The notes: a model not told the origin generated them from the letters alone. A stretch of DNA of 64,000 nucleotides from an uncultured Treponema sp. (GCA_937890485.1 CALBXN010000010.1:1-64000), one strand, 5' to 3'; numbered from the stretch's first letter, positions 32,622 through 41,499 are shown. Program-made: numbers and translations.

Positions 32622-32924
32622 ATGAGTCATCCAATGTGTCCATATTGTAGATTTGAAGAATCTAATTTTTGCGACAAGGGTAGAGGTGGTGTATGTCAAA
32701 TATTCCAACCTAAAATAAGAGAAGTCAAATTTGATATTTGTCCTATATGTGGAAGAGAAGTAAAAGTTCGTGGTGGAGTTGAAGATTGGAAACCAACTTT
32801 TTACGACCCTGATAGTGGTGGCGACCCATATTATATTCATTGTGAATGTGGGATTGAATTTAGTATTGGACATTGTGAAATAACAGATTTAGCAAAAGCG
32901 TGGAATAAAAGAGTAAGGCAATAG
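32622..32924 (+). CDS. Lar-like zinc-ribbon protein (100 aa)
   Basis: Several CxxC pairs (CPYC, CPICGREV, CECGIE) and a C-terminal ITDLAKAWNKRV segment match the layout of Lar-type restriction-alleviation or related phage zinc ribbons. Role remains a guess. Confidence 0.55.
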   Translation: MSHPMCPYCRFEESNFCDKGRGGVCQIFQPKIREVKFDICPICGREVKVRGGVEDWKPTFYDPDSGGDPYYIHCECGIEFSIGHCEITDLAKAWNKRVRQ

Positions 32925-32930
32925 AATTTT

Positions 32931-32953
32931 CATTTTAAGACCGTTTTGGAGGT
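32931..32953 (+). repeat. Intergenic element, copy identical to 11499-11521
   Basis: The second identical 23-base copy of the recurrent upstream element, placed directly before the SD and start of the next small gene. Confidence 0.7.
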
Positions 32954-32960
32954 GTAATTA

Positions 32961-33113
32961 GTGGGTTTACCAGAAAGTTTTTACAAAGAAATGGATAAGA
33001 TGTTTGAAGAACTCGGTATAGAATTGGAAGATACAGATGATAAAGAAAAGATTATAAATGCAGATATGTTTATAGCGACTTTTACACCATCAGAACCAAT
33101 AGTAATTAAATAA
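32961..33113 (+). CDS. Small acidic protein (50 aa)
   Basis: GTG start behind GGAGGTGTAATTA. The product is acidic and helical with a hydrophobic tail (DMFIATFTPSEPIVI). Unknown. Confidence 0.5.
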   Translation: MGLPESFYKEMDKMFEELGIELEDTDDKEKIINADMFIATFTPSEPIVIK

Positions 33114-33131
33114 AAAAGGTGGATAGAGAAG

Positions 33132-33410
33132 ATGTATGTAGAGAATATAGTTATAGGCAAACCGATTGTAGAACCATCTACAATGCTTTCGCTTGATGAA
33201 GACGATTGGAATAGAACTGAAAAAGAGAAAACTTATTACACAGACGAAAGATTTTTACCAAGAATCTTGGTTGATATTGGTATCTATCCATCTGTTAATG
33301 AGATAAGAAGAAATAAACCTGATTTGATGATTGAGTTAAATCAACTAGATTTTCTTGATAATCTGAAAGTTAGCAAGAAGAGAAGATTGTGGATATTGGT
33401 AGGTGAATAA
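33132..33410 (+). CDS. Hypothetical protein (92 aa)
   Basis: AAAGGTGGATAGAGA precedes the ATG. The C-terminal half (FLPRILVDIGIYPSVNEIRRN) resembles short phage proteins that sit beside zinc-ribbon genes. Unknown. Confidence 0.55.
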   Translation: MYVENIVIGKPIVEPSTMLSLDEDDWNRTEKEKTYYTDERFLPRILVDIGIYPSVNEIRRNKPDLMIELNQLDFLDNLKVSKKRRLWILVGE

Positions 33411-33411
33411 T

Positions 33412-33996
33412 ATGAGTGATGATAATAGAGATTTTTACCTCAATACACTTAGAAGTATTGTAAAAACAGATGATGGTTACTGTTTGCAAAAGGTCTATGA
33501 CGAAGACGAAAATGGGAAAATGATACAAACAGAAGAAGATAAAAACAATCCAAATAAGAATTATTTTTCTAAGAACTGTTATAGGTGCTTACATAGTAGT
33601 CATGAAGATTGTTTATTAAGAACCAAGTTAGAGAATCTTCCTGAAAATCATTTTATTCCTTGTCATTGGATTGCAAGTTGCGATGCTTATTCACCATTAC
33701 TCCCATTAAACATTATCAATTCAAAAGAAGAGATGATTCAGTTTATTGAAAAGTCTGAGAATTTCTTTGGCTGTCCAGAAGACTATGAATCTTATTTTGG
33801 GTTTGAGAGAGAATGGGATGAAGAAACTGGCGAGATTTTGGAGTCAACAAGAGAATATCATAACAGAGGTGAAGAATTTAAGGATATTCCTGATAAGTTT
33901 CCTTGCGTAATTTATTTTGGAATTGTGGACTATGACGGTGGAAGAATGTATGACGAAAAGTTGGATTGGATTTATATAGGAGAATTATATGGTTAA
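33412..33996 (+). CDS. Cys-containing hypothetical protein (194 aa)
   Basis: ATG 33412 follows GTAGGTGAATA. Residues about 50-90 hold CYRCLHSSHEDCLL and CHWIASC, a possible zinc knuckle. The C-terminal part is acidic. Overlaps the next gene by 8 bases. Confidence 0.55.
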   Translation: MSDDNRDFYLNTLRSIVKTDDGYCLQKVYDEDENGKMIQTEEDKNNPNKNYFSKNCYRCLHSSHEDCLLRTKLENLPENHFIPCHWIASCDAYSPLLPLNIINSKEEMIQFIEKSENFFGCPEDYESYFGFEREWDEETGEILESTREYHNRGEEFKDIPDKFPCVIYFGIVDYDGGRMYDEKLDWIYIGELYG

Positions 33997-34177
33997 AATT
34001 TGTTGCGATTTATGTGAAAGAAATATGACAAAAGATGAAAATAGAACAAGAGTTACGTTAGAAGATGAAAATGGATATGACTATGAATTTGGTCATGTTT
34101 TTAGAAAACCAAGAAAGTTAAGAATTGATATATGTGATGAATGTTTGCAGTTGCTGAGAAGTAAAGCAAAGTCTTGA
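33989..34177 (+). CDS. Small zinc-ribbon protein (62 aa)
   Basis: CCDLCERNM and CDECLQLL give two CxxC pairs. SD AGGAGAATT. It overlaps the upstream gene by 8 bases. Function unknown. Confidence 0.6.
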   Translation: MVKICCDLCERNMTKDENRTRVTLEDENGYDYEFGHVFRKPRKLRIDICDECLQLLRSKAKS

Positions 34178-34213
34178 AACAACTCTTTTAAAGACAAATT
34201 GGAGGTGATTTTA

Positions 34214-34642
34214 GTGAGTATATGGGAATGGTATCATCATTATAATAAAGAGTTAAAAAGTATTAATAAGACAAAAAGAGAATATGGATATGCGTTTTTA
34301 GGTACATTGAAGATTGGTTTTTGGTTTGGTGTATTTACCGATGTAATGATGTTATTTTCAGTAATGACATTGCCTTTGCTCAATCTTATTTTTAATGATG
34401 ATATGAAACCAACGGAAGATATTATTGAAATGTTTATAGGAACGCCAATATGTGCCTTATGTATGTTTATGATAATTACTTTTGTTTCAATGATAATTCG
34501 TCCAAAAACATTAAAAATGTATGGTAGTGAATCAAAAAATGAATTTCTTAATATCATGGTTGGTGGATTTGACGGATGGTTTCAAGTATGTGTTTTTACA
34601 GGAGTTAGTAAAAAAGACAGAAATAAGTTTGAAAAACGGTAA
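34214..34642 (+). CDS. Membrane protein (142 aa)
   Basis: Start is GTG 34214 behind GGAGGTGATTTTA. At least two hydrophobic spans are clear (about 26-58 and 72-97), and the C-terminus is hydrophilic. It may alter the host membrane or act in superinfection exclusion; no family recognised. Confidence 0.6.
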   Translation: MSIWEWYHHYNKELKSINKTKREYGYAFLGTLKIGFWFGVFTDVMMLFSVMTLPLLNLIFNDDMKPTEDIIEMFIGTPICALCMFMIITFVSMIIRPKTLKMYGSESKNEFLNIMVGGFDGWFQVCVFTGVSKKDRNKFEKR

Positions 34643-34669
34643 TAGAATTTTGCTTTTAAGAGGAAATAT

Positions 34670-34963
34670 ATGGAAAGATTAACAAGACTGTGTAATAACA
34701 CAGAAAATGGAAAATTTTCTAAATATACTGCATGTGAATATACAGGTGTATATCCAGAGGTTGCACTTGGTAAGGTTATTGAAAAACTTGCATATTATGA
34801 AAATTTGGAAGAAGAAGGAAGATTAATAATACTGAGTGTTAGCGACATATATCCATGTAAACATTGTGATTGTGGATATGGAAGTATTTCATTAGAAGGT
34901 TGTAAGTCATGCCATGATGACTGCGAAAGATTAAAACAATATTATGAGAAATATGGATATTGA
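34670..34963 (+). CDS. MERLT-type phage protein (97 aa)
   Basis: The pattern MERLT..., then VIEKLAYYENLEEEGRLIIL and a C-terminal Cys cluster (PCKHCDCG, CKSCHDDC) is common in phages of Firmicutes, where it has no assigned function. SD AAGAGGAAATAT. Confidence 0.65.
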   Translation: MERLTRLCNNTENGKFSKYTACEYTGVYPEVALGKVIEKLAYYENLEEEGRLIILSVSDIYPCKHCDCGYGSISLEGCKSCHDDCERLKQYYEKYGY

Positions 34964-34992
34964 ATAATGAAAATTATATTGGAGGATTTGAG

Positions 34993-35505
34993 ATGAATGT
35001 AAATTGGTCTAAAGAAGAAATGAAACAATATTTTATGTTTACACATCAAACTAAAGTATTGCTTAGAGATAAATACATTCAGTTAGAAATGGAAGTAGAT
35101 GTTTTTAATGGTCATGTAAGTTACAACGTTACTGATGGTGCGGATATTGAATATGCTTCGTTTAATTTGATTGATGATGCAATTGATAAGTTTTATGAAA
35201 TGAAACAAAATAGCAAATCAAAAGAATATAAAGCACAAACCTGTATTTTAAAAGAACATTTAAATTGTCTATATCTGACAAAAGAAAATAGAGATAAAGT
35301 TTTGAAAAGTTTAAAGCCTCGTCTTGGAGAATATGATGATGTAAAAATTATCGAAGACAATAATAAACAGGTAGTAGTACAGCATGAAGGATGGCGTAAA
35401 GAATATTATTTTTATAATCATTGGTATGTAAGAAATTATGATTGTGTGTGGGAATGTTACACAGATGAAGAATTTAAAGAAAATTTCCAGTTGGTTGAGG
35501 AGTAA
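34993..35505 (+). CDS. Hypothetical protein (170 aa)
   Basis: ATG 34993 is 8 bases after GGAGGATT; an in-frame start at 34960 has no SD. The protein is alpha/beta and ends with a Tyr/Trp-rich motif (EYYFYNHWYVRNYDCVW). It shares a WEV/YYAK-type style with the 135-residue gene downstream. Confidence 0.55.
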   Translation: MNVNWSKEEMKQYFMFTHQTKVLLRDKYIQLEMEVDVFNGHVSYNVTDGADIEYASFNLIDDAIDKFYEMKQNSKSKEYKAQTCILKEHLNCLYLTKENRDKVLKSLKPRLGEYDDVKIIEDNNKQVVVQHEGWRKEYYFYNHWYVRNYDCVWECYTDEEFKENFQLVEE

Positions 35506-35547
35506 AAAAACTCAATTGAACTAACATTTAAAAGGAGAATAAATTAT

Positions 35548-35766
35548 ATGTGGGTAACAGAATATACAGAATTTAAATGTCCGTATTGTAATTATGAATA
35601 TAAATATATTGTAGGTCGTGGTGAAAATTATGAATATAAAGAAAAAGTTTATCATCATGAGGTATGTCCAAATTGCGAAGAAGAATTTTTAGTTAATAAC
35701 AATGAATCTATTAAAATGCCAAAGGACAAGAATGAGGTAAAATTTCATTCAAGATGGAGGTCTTAA
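35548..35766 (+). CDS. Zinc-ribbon protein (72 aa)
   Basis: CPYCNYEY and CPNCEEEF make a classic two-CxxC ribbon. AAAAGGAGAATAAA precedes the ATG. Unknown function. Confidence 0.6.
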   Translation: MWVTEYTEFKCPYCNYEYKYIVGRGENYEYKEKVYHHEVCPNCEEEFLVNNNESIKMPKDKNEVKFHSRWRS

Positions 35767-35820
35767 ATCCAGAGTTTTACGAAGAAAATAAATAAAAGCG
35801 TTTTATGAGGTGTGTAGATT

Positions 35821-36228
35821 ATGTTGGATAGTAATATGGTATTAGGTTGGGAAGAAGTAACTCATGACTTATATGAAGAAAACGGATATGTTTTTGGTAT
35901 AGAGCTAGATTTATTCAATGGATATCAAGTTTATTATGCTAAATCAACAGATAAAAATGGGAAGACATATTATTGCGATTTAAGTGATGATATTTATAAA
36001 GCTATTAAGGAGTTTAATAAGATAGTAGCTATGAAAGACAAGAGACAAGAGTATATTGAATATTTTACACGTATGCAAGAAGAAGATAATAAATTTCTTC
36101 TTGGTGGAATGGCTTGGGATGGCATTTCTTGGTGGATATATAATGCTACAGAAAAAGACAAATTGTTTACAAAGAATGAATTAGCAGATATGTTCCCTGA
36201 TTTATTAGGGTATTTAAAAAACGAATAA
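35821..36228 (+). CDS. Hypothetical protein (135 aa)
   Basis: GAGGTGTGTAGATT precedes the ATG. The product is acidic, with a helical middle (KEFNKIVAMKDKRQEYIE). No family known. Confidence 0.55.
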   Translation: MLDSNMVLGWEEVTHDLYEENGYVFGIELDLFNGYQVYYAKSTDKNGKTYYCDLSDDIYKAIKEFNKIVAMKDKRQEYIEYFTRMQEEDNKFLLGGMAWDGISWWIYNATEKDKLFTKNELADMFPDLLGYLKNE

Positions 36229-36253
36229 AAATAAAGTTCACGAGGTGAAATAT

Positions 36254-36430
36254 ATGTTTTTGCATGTAAATTTTATAAAAATGCTTGGATTTAAATCTAT
36301 TGATGATTTTGTAGAGGTTTTTGTCAAAGAGCATGTTAATTATTGCATTATGTATAAGCCAGACGGAGTATATGTTGATTATGATTTTGATAGCAATAAT
36401 GGAATTGATAATAAAGGATATTTTAACTAG
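36254..36430 (+). CDS. Small hypothetical protein (58 aa)
   Basis: ATG 36254 is spaced correctly behind GAGGTGA; GTG 36245 is inside that SD. Unknown. Confidence 0.5.
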   Translation: MFLHVNFIKMLGFKSIDDFVEVFVKEHVNYCIMYKPDGVYVDYDFDSNNGIDNKGYFN

Positions 36431-36439
36431 GAGGTTAAT

Positions 36440-36634
36440 ATGGATTTTTATGAAGAATTACAGAAAAACCAAGAGTCTTTTAAACAAGAATATGAAGAAG
36501 ATAAAATAATTCGTGCTTCAATAAAAGCTACAGTTACCAAACAAGATTTAATAGATACTTTTAATAAAAAATATCTTGTTGGGGTTTATCACCTTGGTAT
36601 GAAAAATATGCTGGATTATCTAAATGGTAATTGA
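36440..36634 (+). CDS. Small helical protein (64 aa)
   Basis: AGGAGGTTAAT precedes the ATG. The product is a charged helix. Unknown. Confidence 0.5.
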   Translation: MDFYEELQKNQESFKQEYEEDKIIRASIKATVTKQDLIDTFNKKYLVGVYHLGMKNMLDYLNGN

Positions 36635-36659
36635 ATCTTGGTTTTAAGGTGGTGATGTA

Positions 36660-37040
36660 GTGGCAAATTATATGAAAAATGTTGCAGAAATGCTTGGTGT
36701 AGAAATCAATGAAGAGTTTATCGTAACACATGACGAGGGAAGGTCAACAGTAAAATTAACAACAAGCGGATTAAAATTTGTGAATCATCTTGGAACATTA
36801 AAAGAGGATGCGCCAGCAATATGTTTAAAAGAAATATTAAATGGAAATTTTCAGATTGAGCATATAAATAAAACATCTTCAGATTCTAATGTCCCAAATG
36901 TGCTTTTAGTAGAGGGCTATGATGAGGAATTATTCATAAACGGCAAATCTGTATGTGTACATAAAAGGTTGTATCCGTCAGACGTGTTAAGTGCTTTAGC
37001 AGATAATAGAATCATTACTTACAAAAGAGAAGAGAGATGA
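36660..37040 (+). CDS. Hypothetical protein (126 aa)
   Basis: GTG start behind AAGGTGGTGATGTA. The N-terminal region (NVAEMLGVEINEEFIV) resembles proteins that carry a small phage beta-domain. No activity is visible. Its end overlaps the leader of the receiver-like gene. Confidence 0.55.
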   Translation: MANYMKNVAEMLGVEINEEFIVTHDEGRSTVKLTTSGLKFVNHLGTLKEDAPAICLKEILNGNFQIEHINKTSSDSNVPNVLLVEGYDEELFINGKSVCVHKRLYPSDVLSALADNRIITYKREER

Positions 37041-37078
37041 TACCAAATAAAAAAATGTTTTATATGAGGAGATTTATT

Positions 37079-37426
37079 ATGAAACTTTGGATAGATGATG
37101 TAAGACCTATACCTAATGGGTATGTGTGGAAAGCAACAGTTAATGATGCAAGAAAGTTTATTGAATATTGTGAAGACGTAGTCGCTGCACATACAACAAA
37201 TACTGAAATTGATAGTTTAATAACAAAAACGTATCGGATTGAACTGATTGATATTGACCATGATGCAGGTGATTATGCGTCGGATGGTGGTGATTACATC
37301 AAACTTCTTGATTGGTTAGAAGAAACTGGTCGTAACTATCCAATTCGTATCCATAGTATGAATCCTGTTGGTATTGCAAATATGAGAGCCATAATTCAGA
37401 GAAATAATTGGGTAGAAGTGCAATAG
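37079..37426 (+). CDS. cREC receiver-like protein (115 aa)
   Basis: The pattern MKLWIDDVRPIPNGY, LIDIDHDAGDYASDGG and IRIHSMNPVGIANMR matches the cyclic-phosphate-processing receiver-like (cREC) domain. That group is found beside RNA-repair or cyclic-nucleotide genes and lacks the usual phospho-transfer partners. ATG 37079 follows GAGGAGATTTATT. The real substrate is unknown; cREC proteins are predicted to act on 2',3'-cyclic phosphate ends. Confidence 0.6.
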   Translation: MKLWIDDVRPIPNGYVWKATVNDARKFIEYCEDVVAAHTTNTEIDSLITKTYRIELIDIDHDAGDYASDGGDYIKLLDWLEETGRNYPIRIHSMNPVGIANMRAIIQRNNWVEVQ

Positions 37427-37461
37427 AAGGTCATTCTAAGGTGATTTGTGGAGGTGAAAAT

Positions 37462-37770
37462 ATGGATACAGATAGAAGTGCTTGGTGGGCATGGGCGTTA
37501 AAGAATAGTGTATGCGTAATCTGTTGGGTTGTTCTTGCTATCATGTTTAACAAATGGTGGATTGCATTATTTTCTGTATTGTTTATGAGTGATTTAAAAA
37601 GTCATCCTGCTATTCAACAGTATTATAGAGTTTGTGATAAGTGTGGTAAACACAGTCCAATGGCAGATAATTACAATGACGCATTAAAATTTGCAAAAGA
37701 AAACGGTTGGACAAACATAAAAGTTGGTGATAAATGGGAAGATTATTGCCCAGATTGTCAAGAAAATTAG
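37462..37770 (+). CDS. Membrane-plus-zinc-ribbon protein (102 aa)
   Basis: ATG 37462 follows GGAGGTGAAAAT. The N-terminal third has one or two hydrophobic spans (VCVICWVVLAIMF, WWIALFSVLFM); the C-terminal part is a CDKCGKHS...CPDC ribbon facing the cytoplasm. Unknown. Confidence 0.55.
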   Translation: MDTDRSAWWAWALKNSVCVICWVVLAIMFNKWWIALFSVLFMSDLKSHPAIQQYYRVCDKCGKHSPMADNYNDALKFAKENGWTNIKVGDKWEDYCPDCQEN

Positions 37771-37813
37771 CGTTAGAACCTGTGTTTTAAGGTGGAAAGG
37801 AGAAAATGAATAT

Positions 37814-37993
37814 ATGAGTATGTTATATCCTATTTTTGAACATGGTGCAACATTTACATATCAAGGAAAGACGTATTGTACTATAGGAATTGATGCGCCA
37901 AGAGGTGAAATTGAGTGTCAGATACTTCCTTTTGATGGTAATTATTATTGGTTTAAAGTAAGTGGAAATGGCAATAAGGTACGAATGATTTAA
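37814..37993 (+). CDS. Small beta-rich protein (59 aa)
   Basis: The in-frame ATG at 37814 fits the AAAGGAG only loosely (about 12 bases); ATG 37806, closer to it, opens a three-codon frame. The product (FTYQGKTYCTIGIDA) is beta-rich. Unknown. Confidence 0.45.
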   Translation: MSMLYPIFEHGATFTYQGKTYCTIGIDAPRGEIECQILPFDGNYYWFKVSGNGNKVRMI

Positions 37994-38006
37994 GGAGGTG
38001 ATTAAA

Positions 38007-38750
38007 ATTAAGAAAATATCATTAAATGTAGCAGAAGAAATCAAAAATATTCTTCCAGAAACCTTAAATAAGGACTTGCAAGATGACGAAATTATTTGTC
38101 CAGTATGTCATGGACTTGGCGTAAAAATGTGGAATAACCCATATGGAATTAAAGGAGATACATCAGAGGAAGCAAAAAGGTCAATGTTTCCTTATAAACA
38201 TCAGTCCCTTCTTCCTTGTCCTAACTGTTATAACGGTGTAGTTAATTTGTGTGAATATTGTGGTAAACAGCTACCAAAAGGCAGATTGAAGTGTGATTGC
38301 GAACAACAAAAAGAAAAAGATGAAGAAGAAAAGAGAATTAAATATCAGGAAACCATTGATAAGGCTACTGAAATTGAATTAAAAGATACTTCCTATTACA
38401 TATATGATGAACAATCTGATAAGTATTTTACTGATGAAGATGAGTTTGTAGACCATTGGTGGGAGTTGTATCAAGAAGGCGACCACGATTGTAATAACTT
38501 TGATGAGTATTTTGAGAAATACGTTCCAAAGGTGTTATGGAACTGTGAAGAAGTCAAAATTTCAATAGATGCAGACCGTATTATCGAAAATGCTTGTGAA
38601 GAATTACATGAAGATGCAAGAGATAATATCTCTGACGAGAAGGAACTGCAAGAATTTCTTGATAAGTGGTGTGCTAAACAGAGTGGTACAACAACTTATT
38701 ATCCTTGTTATAGAGAATATGTAAGAGTGCAGAAGGAGTGGTTTGATTGA
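38007..38750 (+). CDS. DnaJ-type zinc-finger protein, likely ATT start (247 aa)
   Basis: AAGGAGGTGATT (37992-38003) is spaced for the ATT at 38007; the GTG at 37998 lies inside the SD. CPVCHGLGV and CPNCYNGVV form a DnaJ-like finger, followed by CEYCGK and CDCEQQKE and a long acidic helical C-terminus (about 95-240). It has the fold of the intact version of the disrupted gene at 10.6 kb. It may recruit a chaperone or protein partner. Confidence 0.6.
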   Translation: MKKISLNVAEEIKNILPETLNKDLQDDEIICPVCHGLGVKMWNNPYGIKGDTSEEAKRSMFPYKHQSLLPCPNCYNGVVNLCEYCGKQLPKGRLKCDCEQQKEKDEEEKRIKYQETIDKATEIELKDTSYYIYDEQSDKYFTDEDEFVDHWWELYQEGDHDCNNFDEYFEKYVPKVLWNCEEVKISIDADRIIENACEELHEDARDNISDEKELQEFLDKWCAKQSGTTTYYPCYREYVRVQKEWFD

Positions 38751-38998
38751 AAAAAATAAAGTTTGTATTAAATGGTTGTGACATATCATTCACGGCAGAA
38801 GCTCCTGAAGATATTACACTTAAACAGCTATTAGAACAGTGTGACAAGATTAAACCAGATTGGTGTGCTTGTGGAATTTGTTCTTATGAGAAAGCAGGAT
38901 GTGACGATTCTGATGAACCTGAAATAATTATCGGGTATGACAGTATCAGAAAAACTAGTGAAGATGTTAGTTGTGCGATTATAGAAAAGGAGAAGTAA
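38747..38998 (+). CDS. Hypothetical protein (83 aa)
   Basis: TTG start behind AAGGAGTGGTTTGA, overlapping the previous stop by 4 bases. CACGICSYEKAGC resembles a small metal knuckle. Unknown. Confidence 0.55.
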   Translation: MKKIKFVLNGCDISFTAEAPEDITLKQLLEQCDKIKPDWCACGICSYEKAGCDDSDEPEIIIGYDSIRKTSEDVSCAIIEKEK

Positions 38999-39358
38999 AT
39001 GAGTGTAAATAGAAATTATTATGTCATAGCTGGCTACGACTTGACTGGCATGAAAACAGATAAGTTTGACGATTGGAAATGGACTGATGAGGGAGAAAAT
39101 TATACTTGCTATCAGGGAAAAGGTAAGATTCAAGTCTTCTACGACCCTATGAGTGGTGAACATTTGTACTTTGGTTACATATTAGCAGATGGTGATATGT
39201 ATGGATATGAAACAAGTAAGTTCAAAGTAGAAGATGTAAATGGTATTTATGGAGATGTAAAGGCAGAATTGGTTAAGTTAATCGAAATGGGAATCATTAC
39301 AAAAGACCCTCGTTTTATTCCTGAATATCAGATTATTGCGTTTGAAGAATGTACATAA
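38999..39358 (+). CDS. Hypothetical protein (119 aa)
   Basis: ATG follows directly on the previous stop, with AAAAGGAGAAGTAA as SD. NYYVIAGYDLTGMKTDKFDDW is a recognisable opening of a short phage protein family of unknown role. Confidence 0.6.
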   Translation: MSVNRNYYVIAGYDLTGMKTDKFDDWKWTDEGENYTCYQGKGKIQVFYDPMSGEHLYFGYILADGDMYGYETSKFKVEDVNGIYGDVKAELVKLIEMGIITKDPRFIPEYQIIAFEECT

Positions 39359-39373
39359 GGAGAATAAATAAGT

Positions 39374-39607
39374 ATGAATGAGAAATATTTAATCAATATT
39401 CCCTTCGATGACATGATTGCTGAAATGCTTGGATGTATTAGAAATGGTACTTGTTATCATACATATTATTGGTATCACGAAGATAAAGGCTATCTTGAAA
39501 TCACAGAATGTGATTTGTTGAGAGGAAGAATTATTGTAGAAGATGGTGATTTCTCAGAATTTGATTGGGAAATGGAAGAAAGTCACATTTACAGAGAAGC
39601 AATTTAG
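39374..39607 (+). CDS. Hypothetical protein (77 aa)
   Basis: AAGGAGAATAAATAAGT precedes the ATG. It contains a Tyr/His-rich middle (CYHTYYWYHEDK). Unknown. Confidence 0.55.
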   Translation: MNEKYLINIPFDDMIAEMLGCIRNGTCYHTYYWYHEDKGYLEITECDLLRGRIIVEDGDFSEFDWEMEESHIYREAI

Positions 39608-39652
39608 CGATGAATCGGGGATTTCCAAGAGAAAATTTTAAGAAGGAGAATA

Positions 39653-40399
39653 ATGGTAGGAGAAATAAACGAAAATAAAAAAGGTACAAAAATGAAGATA
39701 ATTGCTCATAGAAGCAATGGCGATATAGATGTAGAGTTTTTAGACACTCATCATTATGTGTTTGAACATGCACAATATCAGAATTTTAAAACTGGTGGTA
39801 TAAAGAACCCTTATGACAAAACCGTTTATGGGAAAGGTTACATTGGAGAAGGTAAATATGTAGGATGGGTCAATGGGAATCACACTGAAGAATATGAAAT
39901 TTGGAAAGGAATACTTAAAAGGTGTTATAGCGAAAGCCAAAAGGACGTATTTAATAGCTATTTTAATATATCTGAAGTTTGTGATGAATGGTTGAACTTT
40001 CAAAACTTCGCTGAGTGGTATCACACTCATAAATACGAATGTGATGGAAGATTACATATAGATAAAGACATCAAATATCCTGGTAATAAACTCTATAGTC
40101 CATATCATTGCTTATTAACTCCACAACGAATCAATATGCTATTCATGAACAAACCAAACAACAGAGGTCTACCTAACGGTATTAAGAAATATAAAAGTGG
40201 ATATCTAGCGAAATATAACCAAGAAGAATTAGGGATATATCCGACAGTGGAGGAAGCATATGCAGTTTATGCTGACTCTAAGAAGAAAGCAATCGTTGCA
40301 GTAGCCAATGAATATAAAGATAAGATTCCAGAAGAGTTATATAATGCATTATTGAATTATGAAATACGCATTGAAAATGATAAAAACTATGTTGCGTAA
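39653..40399 (+). CDS. AP2/HNH-type DNA-binding protein, paralogue 3 (248 aa)
   Basis: Same three parts as paralogues 1 and 2 (MKIIAHRSNGDIDVEFLD, FKTGGIKNPYDK, WKGILKRCYS, VCDEWLNFQNFAEWY, LHIDKDIKYPGN, GLPNGIKKY). This copy has an ordinary ATG behind AAGGAGAATA. Three dispersed copies in one genome suggest repeated invasion of a mobile nuclease gene. Confidence 0.75.
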   Translation: MVGEINENKKGTKMKIIAHRSNGDIDVEFLDTHHYVFEHAQYQNFKTGGIKNPYDKTVYGKGYIGEGKYVGWVNGNHTEEYEIWKGILKRCYSESQKDVFNSYFNISEVCDEWLNFQNFAEWYHTHKYECDGRLHIDKDIKYPGNKLYSPYHCLLTPQRINMLFMNKPNNRGLPNGIKKYKSGYLAKYNQEELGIYPTVEEAYAVYADSKKKAIVAVANEYKDKIPEELYNALLNYEIRIENDKNYVA

Positions 40400-40409
40400 G
40401 AGGTGAGAG

Positions 40410-40700
40410 ATGGAGATTAGAAAGTTTAAGCCATACGGACAATGGGTGTGGGGTGAGTATGATTTCTATGTCAATAATGAAATAGTTGCAAAATTTAGAA
40501 CACAATTAATTGGTAGTGATTATGTATATGTTTATTTCTTGCCACAAATATATAGAGATGAATATTGTATACGCATTGATAAGCGATACATAACTCATGA
40601 TGAAGCTCTTGATAAGGCTATAAAGATTGTACAAAAGAAGTTATATGCTTTGGCATCAAACACTTTGTCTGATATCAAACAAGTTGAAATGGAGAAGTAA
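40410..40700 (+). CDS. Hypothetical protein (96 aa)
   Basis: GAGGTGAGAG precedes the ATG. A Trp/Tyr-rich beta region is followed by a helix (DEALDKAIKIVQKKLYALA). Unknown. Confidence 0.55.
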   Translation: MEIRKFKPYGQWVWGEYDFYVNNEIVAKFRTQLIGSDYVYVYFLPQIYRDEYCIRIDKRYITHDEALDKAIKIVQKKLYALASNTLSDIKQVEMEK

Positions 40701-40703
40701 GTA

Positions 40704-41186
40704 ATGAATGATAGATTTGTAATAAATTATGAAATGGATTTAAAAAGATGTAGGTCGGATTATTTAACAGAACATGAACTTGGTAGCGAAATTGTTCGTT
40801 TAATGAGACATGGAGCGTGTGATGTGCATGTAGTTATTTTAGATTCTGAGAAACTGAAAGGAGAAGAAAATATGGTAAGACCAATCAGTGATGTTCATTT
40901 AATTGTGAATGGACAAAGTATTAAAGTAGGAAAAGTTGTTTGTGAATGTGATGAAGGAAGATGGTTTAATAATCCAAATGAACGTATTACAAATACTGAA
41001 TGGGAAAGACGTAAGAAGAACTTTGAAATTGGCGACCAAAAAATAGGTGACTTGGTTTATCACTGTGTAGGTGAGTTTAAAAACAATATTGCCTTGAAAC
41101 CAATAGAGAAGAAATGGATAGATGAACTTGAAAGTATGGGTTATACAGTTCAAAACAAGCTGGTTTATGAGGTAAAAGAGCCATAG
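40704..41186 (+). CDS. Two-part hypothetical protein with internal start (160 aa)
   Basis: The 56-residue N-terminal part is followed by an in-frame SD and ATG at 40872 (AAAGGAGAAGAAAAT), where a separate beta-rich domain starts (MVRPISDVHLIVNGQ). The same in-frame internal-start layout occurs at 8135, 12493 and 43032, so two products are plausible. Function unknown. Confidence 0.5.
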   Translation: MNDRFVINYEMDLKRCRSDYLTEHELGSEIVRLMRHGACDVHVVILDSEKLKGEENMVRPISDVHLIVNGQSIKVGKVVCECDEGRWFNNPNERITNTEWERRKKNFEIGDQKIGDLVYHCVGEFKNNIALKPIEKKWIDELESMGYTVQNKLVYEVKEP

Positions 41187-41223
41187 AACAAACGTTTTAA
41201 GGACAAAATTGGAGGTGATGAAG

Positions 41224-41499
41224 ATAGAAAAATGGCTTGAAATACCTACTAAATTCAAATTAGGAGATAAAGTTTATAAACCAAGAGTATGTAGTGAAAA
41301 GAAAATGCTGATAGATATTAGAGAATATTACATTGTAAGGATAGAGGTTATCTTGGACAAGTATTCAAAAACCGTCAATTATCATGCTTCACCAAACAAA
41401 GATAATGTTAGAGGTTTGAAATCTTATAACGGCGATGGATTATTTTCTACATATGAAGAAGCATTGGAATATGCACGACAGGAAGGGTGTTTTATATGA
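41224..41499 (+). CDS. Hypothetical protein, likely ATA start (91 aa)
   Basis: GGAGGTG (41211-41217) leaves ATG 41218 with no spacer, while ATA 41224 has normal spacing. The protein (LGDKVYKPRVCSEKKMLI) resembles short phage proteins with a small beta-barrel. It overlaps the next gene by 4 bases. Confidence 0.5.
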   Translation: MEKWLEIPTKFKLGDKVYKPRVCSEKKMLIDIREYYIVRIEVILDKYSKTVNYHASPNKDNVRGLKSYNGDGLFSTYEEALEYARQEGCFI

